Shown here: one piece after another, positions 25,616-34,453 of the stretch
How positions within the stretch are numbered: position 1 is the first letter of the stretch
Layout: every line of letters starts with the position of its first letter
NCBI GenBank assembly: GCA_019056785.1
Contig: DXJV01000084.1
Coordinates: 65,489-129,488, forward strand
DNA: 64,000 bases
Origin: Candidatus Heimdallarchaeota archaeon
GTDB taxonomy: Archaea > Asgardarchaeota > Heimdallarchaeia > JABLTI01
Direction: 5' to 3'
Translations under genes and position numbers: made by a program
The notes under the pieces: generated by a model
What the model was told of the DNA's origin: nothing
What the model saw: only the letters and a program-made list of their open reading frames with translations
Database searches by the model: none

Positions 25616-27496
25616 ATGCTACCGATTTTAAAATCCCTGGAATTCGCTAAAATATTACCTTTGAGTGAAAACTCTATTGAAAAGATAGCTTTTAGAGACG
25701 GGATTAATAAATTCTTGGCGGAAAATGGATCTGGAAAGACAACACTTACAGATTTGATTGAGCATTCTCTGGTAAGAGATGCGCATGCTTTTGCCTGGAA
25801 CATTTTTTCCAAAAAACGTGTCGATAAAAATGCGTATGTTAAAGCTGAATGGCTTTTCGGAAACAAGTCAACTATCATCACCCATGAATTTACGGACGCA
25901 GGTGCGAGAACGAGAGTAACTGCAGCCACTTTTTCAAATAAAGCCCATACAAGAGACATGTATTCAGATTTTCTTTTCACTCACACAAATTTGACTCTGG
26001 AGCAAATGCAAAAACTCTTCGAAGGGGTTTTTTATAAAAGAGAGAATGATTTGAACCTTCTTGGAACACCCGGTGAAGAAAGTCTAATGGATTTTTTTGA
26101 ATTACTTAACAAGACTATTCGAATGGAAAGTCCCACAACGATTAAACTACGAAATCAGATTGGCGAGATAAAACGACAGATTGAATTACGAAAAAACAGT
26201 AAAAGGAAAATAGAGGCTCAATTAGAGAAGATGGAGATCATTTTTGCCAGTGCTGAAACATCGGCTGATGCATTAGAATCAATCGGGAACCGGAAGGGGG
26301 AATTGGAACGTAGCAATAGAAAATTGCGGGAGGAAATTGAGCAACAGAGAAAGCTTTTACAACAGTTAGAGAAAGAGAACGAACAAACCCTTAATGAACT
26401 CGATAATTATCAAGGGAAATTATTACAAAATCGCCTAAAGCAAGATGAAATTAAAACAAAACAATACACTGTAAAGACCCAACTTGATAAGTTGGAACGA
26501 GAACTCGAGGGCTTTACCAAGCTGGCAAAAGTGAATTATTCTGAAATTAAAGCCCAATGGGAAAAGAAACAAACTTGTGAATTATGTGGAAGTGCCATAT
26601 TTGATAACTGGTCTGAAAGAATCAGCAAAGGCTGCCCGGTTTGTGGGACAGAATGGAAACAAATCCCAGCAAGTGTAAAAGAAACTATTAGTAAAAATGA
26701 GATTGAAAGTGAAACCAGGGACATCCAAAAAGAAATTGATTCATTGAAGCTTAAATCGCAGGCCCTAGATGAGGACCTGGCAAAGTTCAAACGTGAAGAA
26801 GAGAGATATATCACTACTCTGAAGAATCTCCGAGAGAAATTAACTACAAATGGTTCACGGCAACGAGAACTGCAAAAAAGAAACGAAGAAATTAACCTTA
26901 AGATTCAGAAGATCGGCATGGAACTTGGCAGTCTTTCAGCACAAGAAAAAATGGTCAACCAAGATGAGAGCATTGCTTTATTGCATGTTAATCTTGACAA
27001 AATAAATGCTGAATTGGAGGACTATTATCTCCGGCTTGAACGTTTAGAAAAGGAATTACCCGAGCAAAAAGAGCTGCAACATATTTTGAATAACTTTGCC
27101 AGAATAACAAAAGAGATCTTTGGCTATAGTATGCTTGCTGATACAGAGACCCGGATAATTACTATTACAAAGGATGACTCGAGTCGTGATTTCGCAGCCC
27201 TATCCTGGTCTGAAAGGTACTTTATTGATGTTGTTTTCAGAATTGCTATATTTAATTTCCTTATTGAAAACAACATCATGAGCCGAGGACTATTAATTTT
27301 AGACTCCCCTGAAGCAGCTCTTGACCCCACTCGCTTAGACTTGCTAGCTGATATTATCAACAAGCACAAAGACAACGCCACATTCATTATAGCAACGCGA
27401 GTTAAAAAATTCTATGACAAACTGGAAGGACATCCCCTCGAGATTCACAAGCAAACCCAAATGAGCCTTTTTGACTTTATTGGATTCACAGCCTGA
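25616..27496 (+). CDS. Rad50/SMC-like coiled-coil ATPase with zinc-binding insert
   Basis: 626 residues. Walker A is ENGSGKTTL at about 36-44 and Walker B is LLILDSPEAALD near 560, with a modified ABC signature LSWSERYFIDVVFR just before it. The two ATPase halves are separated by about 380 residues of coiled coil. At about 320-345 the coil is broken by CELCG and CPVCG, a four-cysteine zinc ribbon, in place of the single CxxC hook of Rad50. Length is shorter than Rad50. No Mre11 gene is adjacent. It may act in DNA repair or defence; it belongs to the broad AAA_23/RecN-like group. Confidence 0.8.
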   Translation: MLPILKSLEFAKILPLSENSIEKIAFRDGINKFLAENGSGKTTLTDLIEHSLVRDAHAFAWNIFSKKRVDKNAYVKAEWLFGNKSTIITHEFTDAGARTRVTAATFSNKAHTRDMYSDFLFTHTNLTLEQMQKLFEGVFYKRENDLNLLGTPGEESLMDFFELLNKTIRMESPTTIKLRNQIGEIKRQIELRKNSKRKIEAQLEKMEIIFASAETSADALESIGNRKGELERSNRKLREEIEQQRKLLQQLEKENEQTLNELDNYQGKLLQNRLKQDEIKTKQYTVKTQLDKLERELEGFTKLAKVNYSEIKAQWEKKQTCELCGSAIFDNWSERISKGCPVCGTEWKQIPASVKETISKNEIESETRDIQKEIDSLKLKSQALDEDLAKFKREEERYITTLKNLREKLTTNGSRQRELQKRNEEINLKIQKIGMELGSLSAQEKMVNQDESIALLHVNLDKINAELEDYYLRLERLEKELPEQKELQHILNNFARITKEIFGYSMLADTETRIITITKDDSSRDFAALSWSERYFIDVVFRIAIFNFLIENNIMSRGLLILDSPEAALDPTRLDLLADIINKHKDNATFIIATRVKKFYDKLEGHPLEIHKQTQMSLFDFIGFTA

Positions 27497-27530
27497 AAAT
27501 GAAAACAAAAAAATAGGAAGAGTGTTATAA

Positions 27531-28880
27531 ATGACTGAATGGCTAAAGACAGAAATCGAGCTCTACAAAAAAAACCATCAACGCTCTCTTGCATTATGGA
27601 AAAAAGCCCAAGAACAATTCCCTGCTGGCGTTTCTCACAATATTCGAGACTTTCATATGACACCCTTTGGTCTTTCGCCGCCATTCATTGTACAAGGAAA
27701 AGAAAGCCAATTATTTGATGTAGATGGTAACAGCTATATTGATTATTGGGTAACTCATGGTTCAGCAATTCTTGGCCATGCCCACCCAGCCATTATGAGA
27801 GCGATTTCAGACCAACTCTCGTTTGGGATCCATTTTGGCATGGTAAATGAACATACTTTAAACCTCGCAGAAATGATTATTGATGCCACCCCATGCGTCG
27901 AAAAATTACGCTTTTGCACTACCGGAACGGAAGCAACAATGTACGCATCAAGACTCGCACGGGCCTACACCAAGAAGAAAAAAATTGTGAAAGTACGCGG
28001 CGGCTGGCATGGTGGAAATGATACGCTTTTTTACTTTGTAAAGGAAGTACAAAAAGGCGTAGAATCAGCTGGGCTTAAAAGCCTTGAAGATTCGCAAATT
28101 TTAAGCTTTGATTACAATGACATTGAAGGATTTAAGAAAGTTCTAAATGAAAATAAAAATGACATCGCAGCTGTTATCCTAGAACCCGTTTTAGGCGCAG
28201 GAGGAGCAATTCCCCCCAAGGAAGGATTTCTCGAAGAAATACAAGAAGAAACCCAAAAGAGAGGGATTATTCTCATCTTTGATGAAATCATTACTGGCTT
28301 TCGTTTAAGTTATCATTCAGCACAGGGATTTTTCAATGTCATTCCAGACATGGTTACAATGGGAAAAATCGTTGGTGGAGGAACACCTATTGGAGTTATC
28401 GGCGGTACTGACGAAATTATGGAACAAGCAAATCTCCAGAAAGGTGGCGAAGTTTGGATTGGGGGCGGAACCTTTTCAGGGAACCCCCTAAGCATGGTTG
28501 CTGGGAGAGCAACTTTAGAAACACTTCGTAGCAACAAAGATGAATTTTACCGAAAATTAAATGAAAATGGTAAAATGATTCGCCAGAGAATCCAAAGCCT
28601 TCTAGATGAGTATAACTCTCCTGCAGTAGTTACCGGTGTTGGGTCAATGATTTGTATTCACTGGTTCGATAAACCGTTAGCCAAAATTTCATCGAGCTCG
28701 GAAATTAAGTTGAATTTGGCCAAAGAAAAGGTCAACCAATTCCAATTGTTAATGTTTAATAGAGGATTGTTGATTCGCAGCGGTTTTGGGTACCTTTGCA
28801 TTAAACACACATCTAAAGACATCGAAAAAACCCTCAATGCCCTCGAAGATGGGATCAAGATTATTTCACATGGAACTTAG
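27531..28880 (+). CDS. Class-III PLP aminotransferase, GSA-aminomutase-like
   Basis: 449 residues. The N-terminus matches glutamate-1-semialdehyde 2,1-aminomutase (FPAGVSHNIRD, VDGNSYIDYW, ILGHAHPAIMRAI). The PLP lysine is about K279 in MGKIVGGGTPIGVIGG, the phosphate-binding and ring aspartate region is IFDEIITGFR, and TTGTEATMYASRLAR is present. The reaction is either the GSA aminomutase step of haem synthesis or a related omega-amino acid transamination. No other tetrapyrrole genes lie nearby, so the substrate is left open. It starts 35 bases after the Rad50-like gene. Confidence 0.85.
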   Translation: MTEWLKTEIELYKKNHQRSLALWKKAQEQFPAGVSHNIRDFHMTPFGLSPPFIVQGKESQLFDVDGNSYIDYWVTHGSAILGHAHPAIMRAISDQLSFGIHFGMVNEHTLNLAEMIIDATPCVEKLRFCTTGTEATMYASRLARAYTKKKKIVKVRGGWHGGNDTLFYFVKEVQKGVESAGLKSLEDSQILSFDYNDIEGFKKVLNENKNDIAAVILEPVLGAGGAIPPKEGFLEEIQEETQKRGIILIFDEIITGFRLSYHSAQGFFNVIPDMVTMGKIVGGGTPIGVIGGTDEIMEQANLQKGGEVWIGGGTFSGNPLSMVAGRATLETLRSNKDEFYRKLNENGKMIRQRIQSLLDEYNSPAVVTGVGSMICIHWFDKPLAKISSSSEIKLNLAKEKVNQFQLLMFNRGLLIRSGFGYLCIKHTSKDIEKTLNALEDGIKIISHGT

Positions 28881-28972
28881 AAATAAACTCGTTATTATGC
28901 TACAGTTTAAAAAAGGTTTAATAACCTAAAAAATCATTGAAGAAAAAAGAGCAAAATGCGAAGTGGCTTTTT

Positions 28973-29563
28973 ATGAGCGAAAATAGAGACATCAAAGTAA
29001 AGAATCTTCTAAAAGGGATAAAAGCTATTTTGAAGCGCCGCAAATATAAAATTGTGAATGAAGAGCATTTTGAAAATTATATTGATCTCGAGTGTGAATC
29101 TGAACTTGATTCTACACAAGAAATCTATGCGAGAATTTCATTAGAAGACAAAGTTGGAGTTACCATTTTAAGAGATTATTTTAAGAAGTTAGACGAGAGA
29201 AAGGAACTGAAAGGCGAAGAAAATGTCAAGGGATTATTAGTTGCCTCGAATAGATTCACACACTACGCGCGAAGAGAAGCAAAAGAAAAAAACATTTGGG
29301 TTATTACAAGTAAGGACCCGCGATTTGATATTTTCACCCACAATTTAGTGCCAGAACATGTCATTTGTCCTGAAGAGGAACTGAAAGAGCTGTTCATAAA
29401 ATATAAGATTAAACGGAAACATTTACCAAAAATTTTAGTCAGTGATCCTGCAGTAAAGGCAATAGGTGCAAAACCAGGGCAAGTAGTGAAAATTTATCGG
29501 AAAAGTGATATAGCCGGTGAATCCGTAGCCTACCGTCTAGTGGTTCAAAAATCCAACAATTAG
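28973..29563 (+). CDS. rpoH: RNA polymerase subunit H/Rpb5 with N-terminal jaw-like domain
   Basis: 196 residues from ATG 28973 (an in-frame TTG at 28937 would add 12). The last 75 residues are an unmistakable RpoH/Rpb5 assembly domain: HNLVPEHVICPEEELKELF, HLPKILVSDPAVKAIGAK, PGQVVKIYRKSDIAGES, YRLVV. Archaeal RpoH is normally only about 80 residues long. Here the first 118 residues form a separate alpha/beta domain whose segment VGVTILRDYFKKLDE then VKGLLVASNRFTHYAR lines up with the N-terminal jaw of eukaryotic Rpb5 (VGV..., then a strand, then an N/T-rich turn). Total size is close to yeast and human Rpb5 (about 210-215). Confidence 0.85.
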   Translation: MSENRDIKVKNLLKGIKAILKRRKYKIVNEEHFENYIDLECESELDSTQEIYARISLEDKVGVTILRDYFKKLDERKELKGEENVKGLLVASNRFTHYARREAKEKNIWVITSKDPRFDIFTHNLVPEHVICPEEELKELFIKYKIKRKHLPKILVSDPAVKAIGAKPGQVVKIYRKSDIAGESVAYRLVVQKSNN

Positions 29564-29657
29564 CCATTTTTTCTTTGATTTCATCAATTTATGAAAAAAA
29601 ATTTAAAAGAGATACAGTGTCAAGTTAGAGCTTGATAATATCTAATTAGGGAACTAT

Positions 29658-29682
29658 TTATATCTCGAGTTTAGAGATATAA
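29658..29682. promoter_or_regulatory. Nine-bp palindrome at the ferredoxin promoter
   Basis: TTATATCTC (29658-29666) and GAGATATAA (29674-29682) form a perfect inverted repeat with a seven-base spacer. It overlaps the TATA-like TTTATATC that lies about 100 bases upstream of the ferredoxin ATG, so it looks like an operator where a dimeric repressor could block TBP. Confidence 0.42.
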
Positions 29683-29756
29683 TACAGCACCAATTAAGAC
29701 TGTTTACAAAAAAAAGTCCCTTGGTTAGATAAAAATTGTCAAAGAGGTCTTAAAAA

Positions 29757-29936
29757 ATGCCAACAAAAATTGACTATGACAAATGTACGAAATGTGGAAC
29801 TTGTATAGAAGTTTGCCCAGAAGAAGTTTACGAAGAAAATGAGGATGGCTCCCCAAAGATTGTCGCAGCAGAAAATTGCACTGAATGTGGTATCTGTGTT
29901 GAGGAGTGTCCAGAAGAAGCCATTGAATTAGTGTAA
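29757..29936 (+). CDS. 2[4Fe-4S] ferredoxin, 59 aa
   Basis: ATG 29757 to TAA 29934-29936. Two classical cluster motifs are present: CTKCGTCIEVCP and CTECGICVEECP, each C-x2-C-x2-C-x3-C-P. An AGAGG site precedes the start. It is a small cytosolic low-potential electron carrier, probably used by ferredoxin-dependent oxidoreductases. The gene is monocistronic, with a palindromic promoter site upstream and T-runs downstream. Confidence 0.95.
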   Translation: MPTKIDYDKCTKCGTCIEVCPEEVYEENEDGSPKIVAAENCTECGICVEECPEEAIELV

Positions 29937-29943
29937 ACATAAG

Positions 29944-29984
29944 TTTGTTTTTTTTGTTTTTTTTACTTATTTTCTTTTTATTTT
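29944..29984 (+). terminator. T-rich terminator after ferredoxin
   Basis: Long T-runs begin eight bases past the ferredoxin stop, a typical archaeal U-rich termination signal. No strong stem precedes them. Confidence 0.6.
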
Positions 29985-30105
29985 AACTGTTTTTACTTGA
30001 AGGAAAGGATTCAAGTAACCCCTTTTTACGCCAGCTCTTTTGTGCCCTAACCGAAAGTTTTTGAAAGTACAAAAGTATTTTAGTCATTGGAAGAGTGGCA
30101 GTCAG

Positions 30106-31014
30106 ATGAACCATTCCATGTCAACGAGCAAAAGTGAAAACATAATTCTCCCCCCAGAGGTCCTAGACAAATTACTTGCACCAATCCCCAAAAAGATTCT
30201 AGTTGAAAAAGTAGGCGAACACCTGGGAGAAAACGAAAGTAAGCCATTTGAAGCTAAGCAATCGAAAAGAGAATATGTCACTCAACATCTCGGGCAAAAA
30301 TTTTCTCTTGAATTTTTACGTGAAATGCGAGCACTCCATGAGCATTATAACATTAAGAATTTCAATTGGCTCTTATTTCGCTGGGATAAAGATATTACAA
30401 ATTATTTTCCGGAATTAATGAAAGAGCAATTTGAAAAAGTGATCAAAAAACTTGACTCGTTGATAACGGTTGATTTTTTAGTGGTAGATAAAAAAAACAA
30501 AACGGTCTTTCTCCTGCTAGAAAATTGGAAAAACGAGATCATTGCTGATGCTATTATTAAGAGAGTGGAAGCAAAAATCCCAAAATATTTCAGGGCGTAT
30601 TTTTCTCTTTCGAAAAAAATGCTTTTAATTCAAGAACGAAGCAAGCAAGCTACAAAAGATTTCCTCGCGTTATTTAAACAAGCATATGCTGTCAAATTAC
30701 AAGAAATCAGAATTAATGCCATGGTCATCCGAGAATTTGTTAAAAGAAACCCAAAAAAATTAACAAAATTGACTGTTAAAGTCCCTCAAGAAGTTGCTGG
30801 CTTTAATGGCTTGAGCGAATTAACGATTGTTGGCTCAGATGTGATTAAAGGTTCGAAAGGACTAATGGACCGGCACGAAACTTCACCCATACTCATTGGC
30901 CCATGGGTAGGAGTCGCCAATAAAAAAATCGAACTTAAAGTAGGCGAATCTTTAAAAACCAGCGGAATTAGTCATGTTCTGAAATTATTTGACCTTATAA
31001 CGGAACTTTCATGA
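30106..31014 (+). CDS. Unknown protein, about 302 aa
   Basis: The frame is open from TTG 30040, but ATG 30106 or 30118 is the likelier start because the first 22 residues look untranslated. The protein is soluble and lysine-rich. Visible parts are a central alpha/beta region (SLITVDFLVVDKKNKTVFLL), a helical section (IIADAIIKRVEAKIPKYFRA), and a beta-rich end (LTKLTVKVPQEVAGFNGLSE). No motif or family recognised. It is transcribed alone, between the ferredoxin and the proline-rich gene. Confidence 0.58.
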   Translation: MNHSMSTSKSENIILPPEVLDKLLAPIPKKILVEKVGEHLGENESKPFEAKQSKREYVTQHLGQKFSLEFLREMRALHEHYNIKNFNWLLFRWDKDITNYFPELMKEQFEKVIKKLDSLITVDFLVVDKKNKTVFLLLENWKNEIIADAIIKRVEAKIPKYFRAYFSLSKKMLLIQERSKQATKDFLALFKQAYAVKLQEIRINAMVIREFVKRNPKKLTKLTVKVPQEVAGFNGLSELTIVGSDVIKGSKGLMDRHETSPILIGPWVGVANKKIELKVGESLKTSGISHVLKLFDLITELS

Positions 31015-31153
31015 ATTAATTGCAAAAACAGAAATGTTTTTTATCAATCTAATTAACGATTATGTAGAGACATTTTTACATTGAGAAATGAATGAGAATA
31101 GCAAGTAAAAGTGGTTGAAATAACATTCATCAGAAAAAAGCAGAAATAATAGG

Positions 31154-31969
31154 ATGAAACAGGCATTTAAGGTGGCAAAAAATTTGAGTGATAATATTGA
31201 TAATTTATTAAGTGATATTTATTCTTCTGAAAGCCAGAGCCAAGGAGTAAAGGAATTAGCCAATTTAATTAATAGTCTCTCCCAATTACTTTTGAAAGCA
31301 ATAAGTCAATTAGAAAATCGTGTGTATAAATTGGAACAACAAATTGGAAGAGGTGGCGGAGCCATTTCTATGCCAAGAGCCCCAGAGCCGACAGCAACGC
31401 CAACACCAGCACCGGCACCAAAGCCAAAAGTTGCTTCTCCGTTTGGTGCGCCCGCTGCACCCCAAAGAACACCCCCACCCCCACCAGCAAGAGCTTCTCG
31501 AGCAGCAACACCAATGCCTGCGCCTAAAAAAAGCGATGGTCCAGCATCTGTTGCGGAAGCCGCTTCGATGTTGGGTGTAACTCTAAAGAAAGCACCAACC
31601 TCATCAGGACCTTCAGGAGGAAGTTCTGGCCCCTCATTTTTAACGACAACAGTTTCACCCAGTGCTCCAGGAAAGGCGGCAACACTAACGCCAGCAGCAA
31701 GCCCCACACCTCAAACAACAGCTGATGCTGCAGCACCCACAAGTGGTGGCGGCATAGCAGGGCCAACCGGAGGCTTTCGTGGCGAACTTGCAGAGAAACT
31801 CGCAAAAAGAAGAAAGAAGGTCCAAGAACAGCTCGAAAGTGATTTTGAAGGAGCAGATCTTGCAGCAAGTCCGGCTCCTCAAGAAGCTGCAGAAGAATCC
31901 ACAAGTAGTGAATTAAAAGTTGATTTAGAGGAAGAATTACGAAACGCATTCTCAAAACTAAAAGGTTAA
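31154..31969 (+). CDS. Proline/alanine-rich protein with helical ends
   Basis: 271 residues. An N-terminal helical region (1-65, about two coiled-coil turns: SQLLLKAISQLENRVYKLEQ) is followed by about 165 residues of Pro/Ala/Ser/Thr low complexity containing QRTPPPPPAR at about 103-112. A short motif AASMLGVTLKKAP (about 136-148) looks like the C-terminal half of a WH2 motif (LKK). The C-terminus is charged and helical (GELAEKLAKRRKKVQEQLES, then DLEEELRNAFSKLKG). Asgard profilins bind polyproline, so an actin-regulator role is possible but not shown. It ends six bases before the ThiI-like gene. Confidence 0.6.
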   Translation: MKQAFKVAKNLSDNIDNLLSDIYSSESQSQGVKELANLINSLSQLLLKAISQLENRVYKLEQQIGRGGGAISMPRAPEPTATPTPAPAPKPKVASPFGAPAAPQRTPPPPPARASRAATPMPAPKKSDGPASVAEAASMLGVTLKKAPTSSGPSGGSSGPSFLTTTVSPSAPGKAATLTPAASPTPQTTADAAAPTSGGGIAGPTGGFRGELAEKLAKRRKKVQEQLESDFEGADLAASPAPQEAAEESTSSELKVDLEEELRNAFSKLKG

Positions 31970-31975
31970 AAACGA

Positions 31976-32662
31976 ATGGCCAACAGAAAAGTAGTCTGTT
32001 TAATTAGTGATGGATTAGATTCACCCGTCGCTACTTTTTTGCTGGAAAAAAAAGGTTTAGAGGTTATAGGGCTTAATTTTAATAATTTCCCTCTGGTAAA
32101 ACCAGCTAAAAAGAGTGAAAAACGGCTTATCCCAAAAGGGCAGATAAAAAACATTGCTCAAAAATTAGTGCAGGCTTTTACCCACCAACGATCCTTTGAG
32201 TTATATATAGTTCCAAATGGAAATGATTTAAAACGAATCGTCGAACAAAGCACTGACCCGAAAATCATCTGTGTTTTATGTAAAAGATTGATGTTAAGGA
32301 AAGCAGAACAATTTGCTTTGAAACTAAATGCTAAATTTGTTGCAACGGGGGAAATATTAGGCGAACAAGCAAGCCAAACAATCAACAATTTATGGGTGAA
32401 TGAAAGTGTACTCACCTCAACAATCTTATTACGACCGAACATTGGACTAAATAAAGAGGAAATTATTGACATTGCTCGTTCAATTGGCACATATCAACAT
32501 TCAGAACTAGCAGCAAAGTTCACTTGTGGGGCAGTGCCGGAAAAACCAAGCACACAAGCAAAACTGAAGGAAGTGATCGCCGTGGAGAAAAAAATTGGGC
32601 TGGAAAAGGCTATCCAGGAAAGCTTTGAGCGCACTCAAAGAGAGATTTTCTATAAAAACTAA
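31976..32662 (+). CDS. ThiI-like PP-loop sulfurtransferase domain, stand-alone
   Basis: 228 residues. The PP-loop is SDGLDSPVAT, as in ThiI (SGGxDSPVA). Other ThiI hallmarks are ICVLCKRLMLRKAEQFA, VATGEILGEQASQT and LNKEEIIDIARSIGTYQHSE. Full ThiI has N-terminal ferredoxin-like and THUMP domains for tRNA binding, both absent here, as is a rhodanese domain. It is either a sulfur-transfer enzyme that needs a separate THUMP partner or a related adenylating enzyme. The proline-rich gene ends six bases before it, and ThiL is encoded 766 bases downstream. Confidence 0.85.
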   Translation: MANRKVVCLISDGLDSPVATFLLEKKGLEVIGLNFNNFPLVKPAKKSEKRLIPKGQIKNIAQKLVQAFTHQRSFELYIVPNGNDLKRIVEQSTDPKIICVLCKRLMLRKAEQFALKLNAKFVATGEILGEQASQTINNLWVNESVLTSTILLRPNIGLNKEEIIDIARSIGTYQHSELAAKFTCGAVPEKPSTQAKLKEVIAVEKKIGLEKAIQESFERTQREIFYKN

Positions 32663-32886
32663 CAATTTGTGTAAAAAAGAACATGACACAAAAGCTAATT
32701 CCCCAATAAAAAATTATATTAAGGAATTTTTATTTTATTACACAAAAGTTCAAGGATAACAAAAACTGCCTTGAAAAAAACGAACCATAAAAAACAAAAT
32801 TCAAAAGGCTCAATTAATAGTATATAGAGAAAGCTTTTTGAATGAGTATAAGAAAGTGTGGTTCAATAAAAGAGGATGATGAATAA

Positions 32887-33300
32887 TTGAAGGGCATTAT
32901 AACTGCTTCAAAACTTGTCTCATCTCCAAAAGAGATAGCTTTTCCGGACCTAGTTATATCTGACATTTCAGAATTAAGTGGCGACAGCGGTAAAATACTC
33001 ATTGTTTATGCATCGAACGTTAAAGCCATCTATTTCTTCTCTGTGGAATCAGAAGTCATTAAAATCAGCATTAAAATCTATCCATTAACATCTCGCATAG
33101 TCGCAAAAATTATGGCGAAAATAAACGAGTTCGCAAACAAAATAACATATTCAACTGGCCTATGCCTTGTAGACGATGTTTGTGTTTGGGAAGGCTTTCT
33201 GGAAACTCGACATCTTACCTGCTCTTTAGAGGAAGTTAAAAACTTGCTCAAAGAGATTGAAGAAGTACAAGATGTAGCCATTGAAGAAGTCCCCCATTAA
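32887..33300 (+). CDS. AbrB-like/ACT fusion (paralogue 2)
   Basis: 137 residues from TTG 32887 with AGAGGA upstream. The first 55 residues follow an AbrB-like hairpin layout (SSPKEIAFPDLVISDIS..., ending ...KAIYFFS), though the DNA-contact positions are weakly conserved. Residues 57-135 match an ACT fold (VIKISIKIYPLTSRIVAKIM, YSTGLCLVDDVCVWEGFLE, EEVKNLLKEIEEVQDVAIEE). The best match is the third paralogue at 38678, which shares YSTG.C.V.....V..G..E. Probably a ligand-responsive regulator that may have lost direct DNA binding. Confidence 0.6.
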   Translation: MKGIITASKLVSSPKEIAFPDLVISDISELSGDSGKILIVYASNVKAIYFFSVESEVIKISIKIYPLTSRIVAKIMAKINEFANKITYSTGLCLVDDVCVWEGFLETRHLTCSLEEVKNLLKEIEEVQDVAIEEVPH

Positions 33301-33428
33301 CTCACGTAGCCTTTTCCTCTATATTTTTCTTTTCTAACATAATTAAATTTGTAAAGGCAGTTGATTTTACCTTAACCTTTTTTTAATGTAAGAAGATAGT
33401 TATGATAAAATGAGGAAAGTTGTAGAAA

Positions 33429-34412
33429 ATGGACCTTCAGAAGAAAATTAAAGATATCGGAGAACGGGGGTTGTTAGAACTTTTCGAAGGGTTAATTGAC
33501 GAAGAAGATTTACCTTTCAATGAAGATGCTGTTGCATTTTCAATTTCCCCCACCCATTCACTTCTCGTAAATATTGATACTTTTGTAGCCAAAACGGATG
33601 CCCCCCCAGGGATGAAAGTCCACGAAATGGGGAGTAAAGCAGTAACAATGGCAGTAAGTGATCTTGCTGCAAAGGGAGCACCCCCACTTCATGTCTTAGC
33701 CTCAGGGGCTTTTCCCTCTGACCTAACGGTAAAAGAGACTATAGATCTCGTAAAAGCAATTCGAGATGCTGCACATTCTTATGGCGCAAAATTCCTGGGT
33801 GGTGATACGAATGAAGCAGATGACATTATTCTCTCAGTTGTTGCCATTGGGATACGAGATAAAAAACACATAATTAGACGTTCCGGTGCCAAGGAAGGAG
33901 ATATCATCTGCACAACGGGCGAATTTGGTTTAACTGGGGCAGGATTTAAAGTTCTTCTAGAAGGGTATAATGCAACGCCGCAACAAAAAGAACTATTTAA
34001 AAAAGCCATCTTTACACCCAGAGCACGTGTTAGAGAAGGAGTCTATTTAGCCAATTTTGGCAGGATTTCTTCTTGTATAGATAGCAGCGACGGGCTTGTA
34101 TGGTCTTTAAAGGAGATTCTCAGAGGAAAAAAAGCTCTTGGTATAGAAATAGAACACCTACCCATTCCTCTGGAAGTGCTTGACTTTGCAAAGAGAAACA
34201 ACCTGGATGCTGAAGAATTAGCGTTATTTGGTGGTGAGGAATTTGAACTTATCTTTACGCTTCCTGAAAAAGATTTTGAGAATTTACAAGAGCGTCTTAA
34301 ATGCCATAAAATAGGGCGAATAGTAAAAGATGAGGTTAAAAGAATCATCTTAAACACAAAAGGACAAAAGGAAGAGATTGCCATTAAAGGGTGGGAGCAT
34401 TTTCAAGAGTGA
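33429..34412 (+). CDS. thiL: Thiamine-monophosphate kinase
   Basis: 327 residues, ThiL/AIR-synthase fold. ThiL pattern: GERGLLELFEGLI, a DAV motif after LPFNEDAVAFSI, VNIDTFVAKTD, SDLAAKGAPPLHVLASGAFP and LGGDTNEADD (metal- and ATP-binding aspartates). It makes thiamine pyrophosphate from thiamine monophosphate. Length and order are typical. The ThiI-like gene lies a short distance upstream. Confidence 0.92.
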   Translation: MDLQKKIKDIGERGLLELFEGLIDEEDLPFNEDAVAFSISPTHSLLVNIDTFVAKTDAPPGMKVHEMGSKAVTMAVSDLAAKGAPPLHVLASGAFPSDLTVKETIDLVKAIRDAAHSYGAKFLGGDTNEADDIILSVVAIGIRDKKHIIRRSGAKEGDIICTTGEFGLTGAGFKVLLEGYNATPQQKELFKKAIFTPRARVREGVYLANFGRISSCIDSSDGLVWSLKEILRGKKALGIEIEHLPIPLEVLDFAKRNNLDAEELALFGGEEFELIFTLPEKDFENLQERLKCHKIGRIVKDEVKRIILNTKGQKEEIAIKGWEHFQE

Positions 34413-34453
34413 ATTATTTATCTAAGTTAAATTAATAAGAAGATTAAAATTAC

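Noticed and set aside
28937..28972. TTG start 12 codons upstream for the Rpb5-like gene
   Set aside because: No ribosome site, and the ATG at 28973 gives a more family-like N-terminus.
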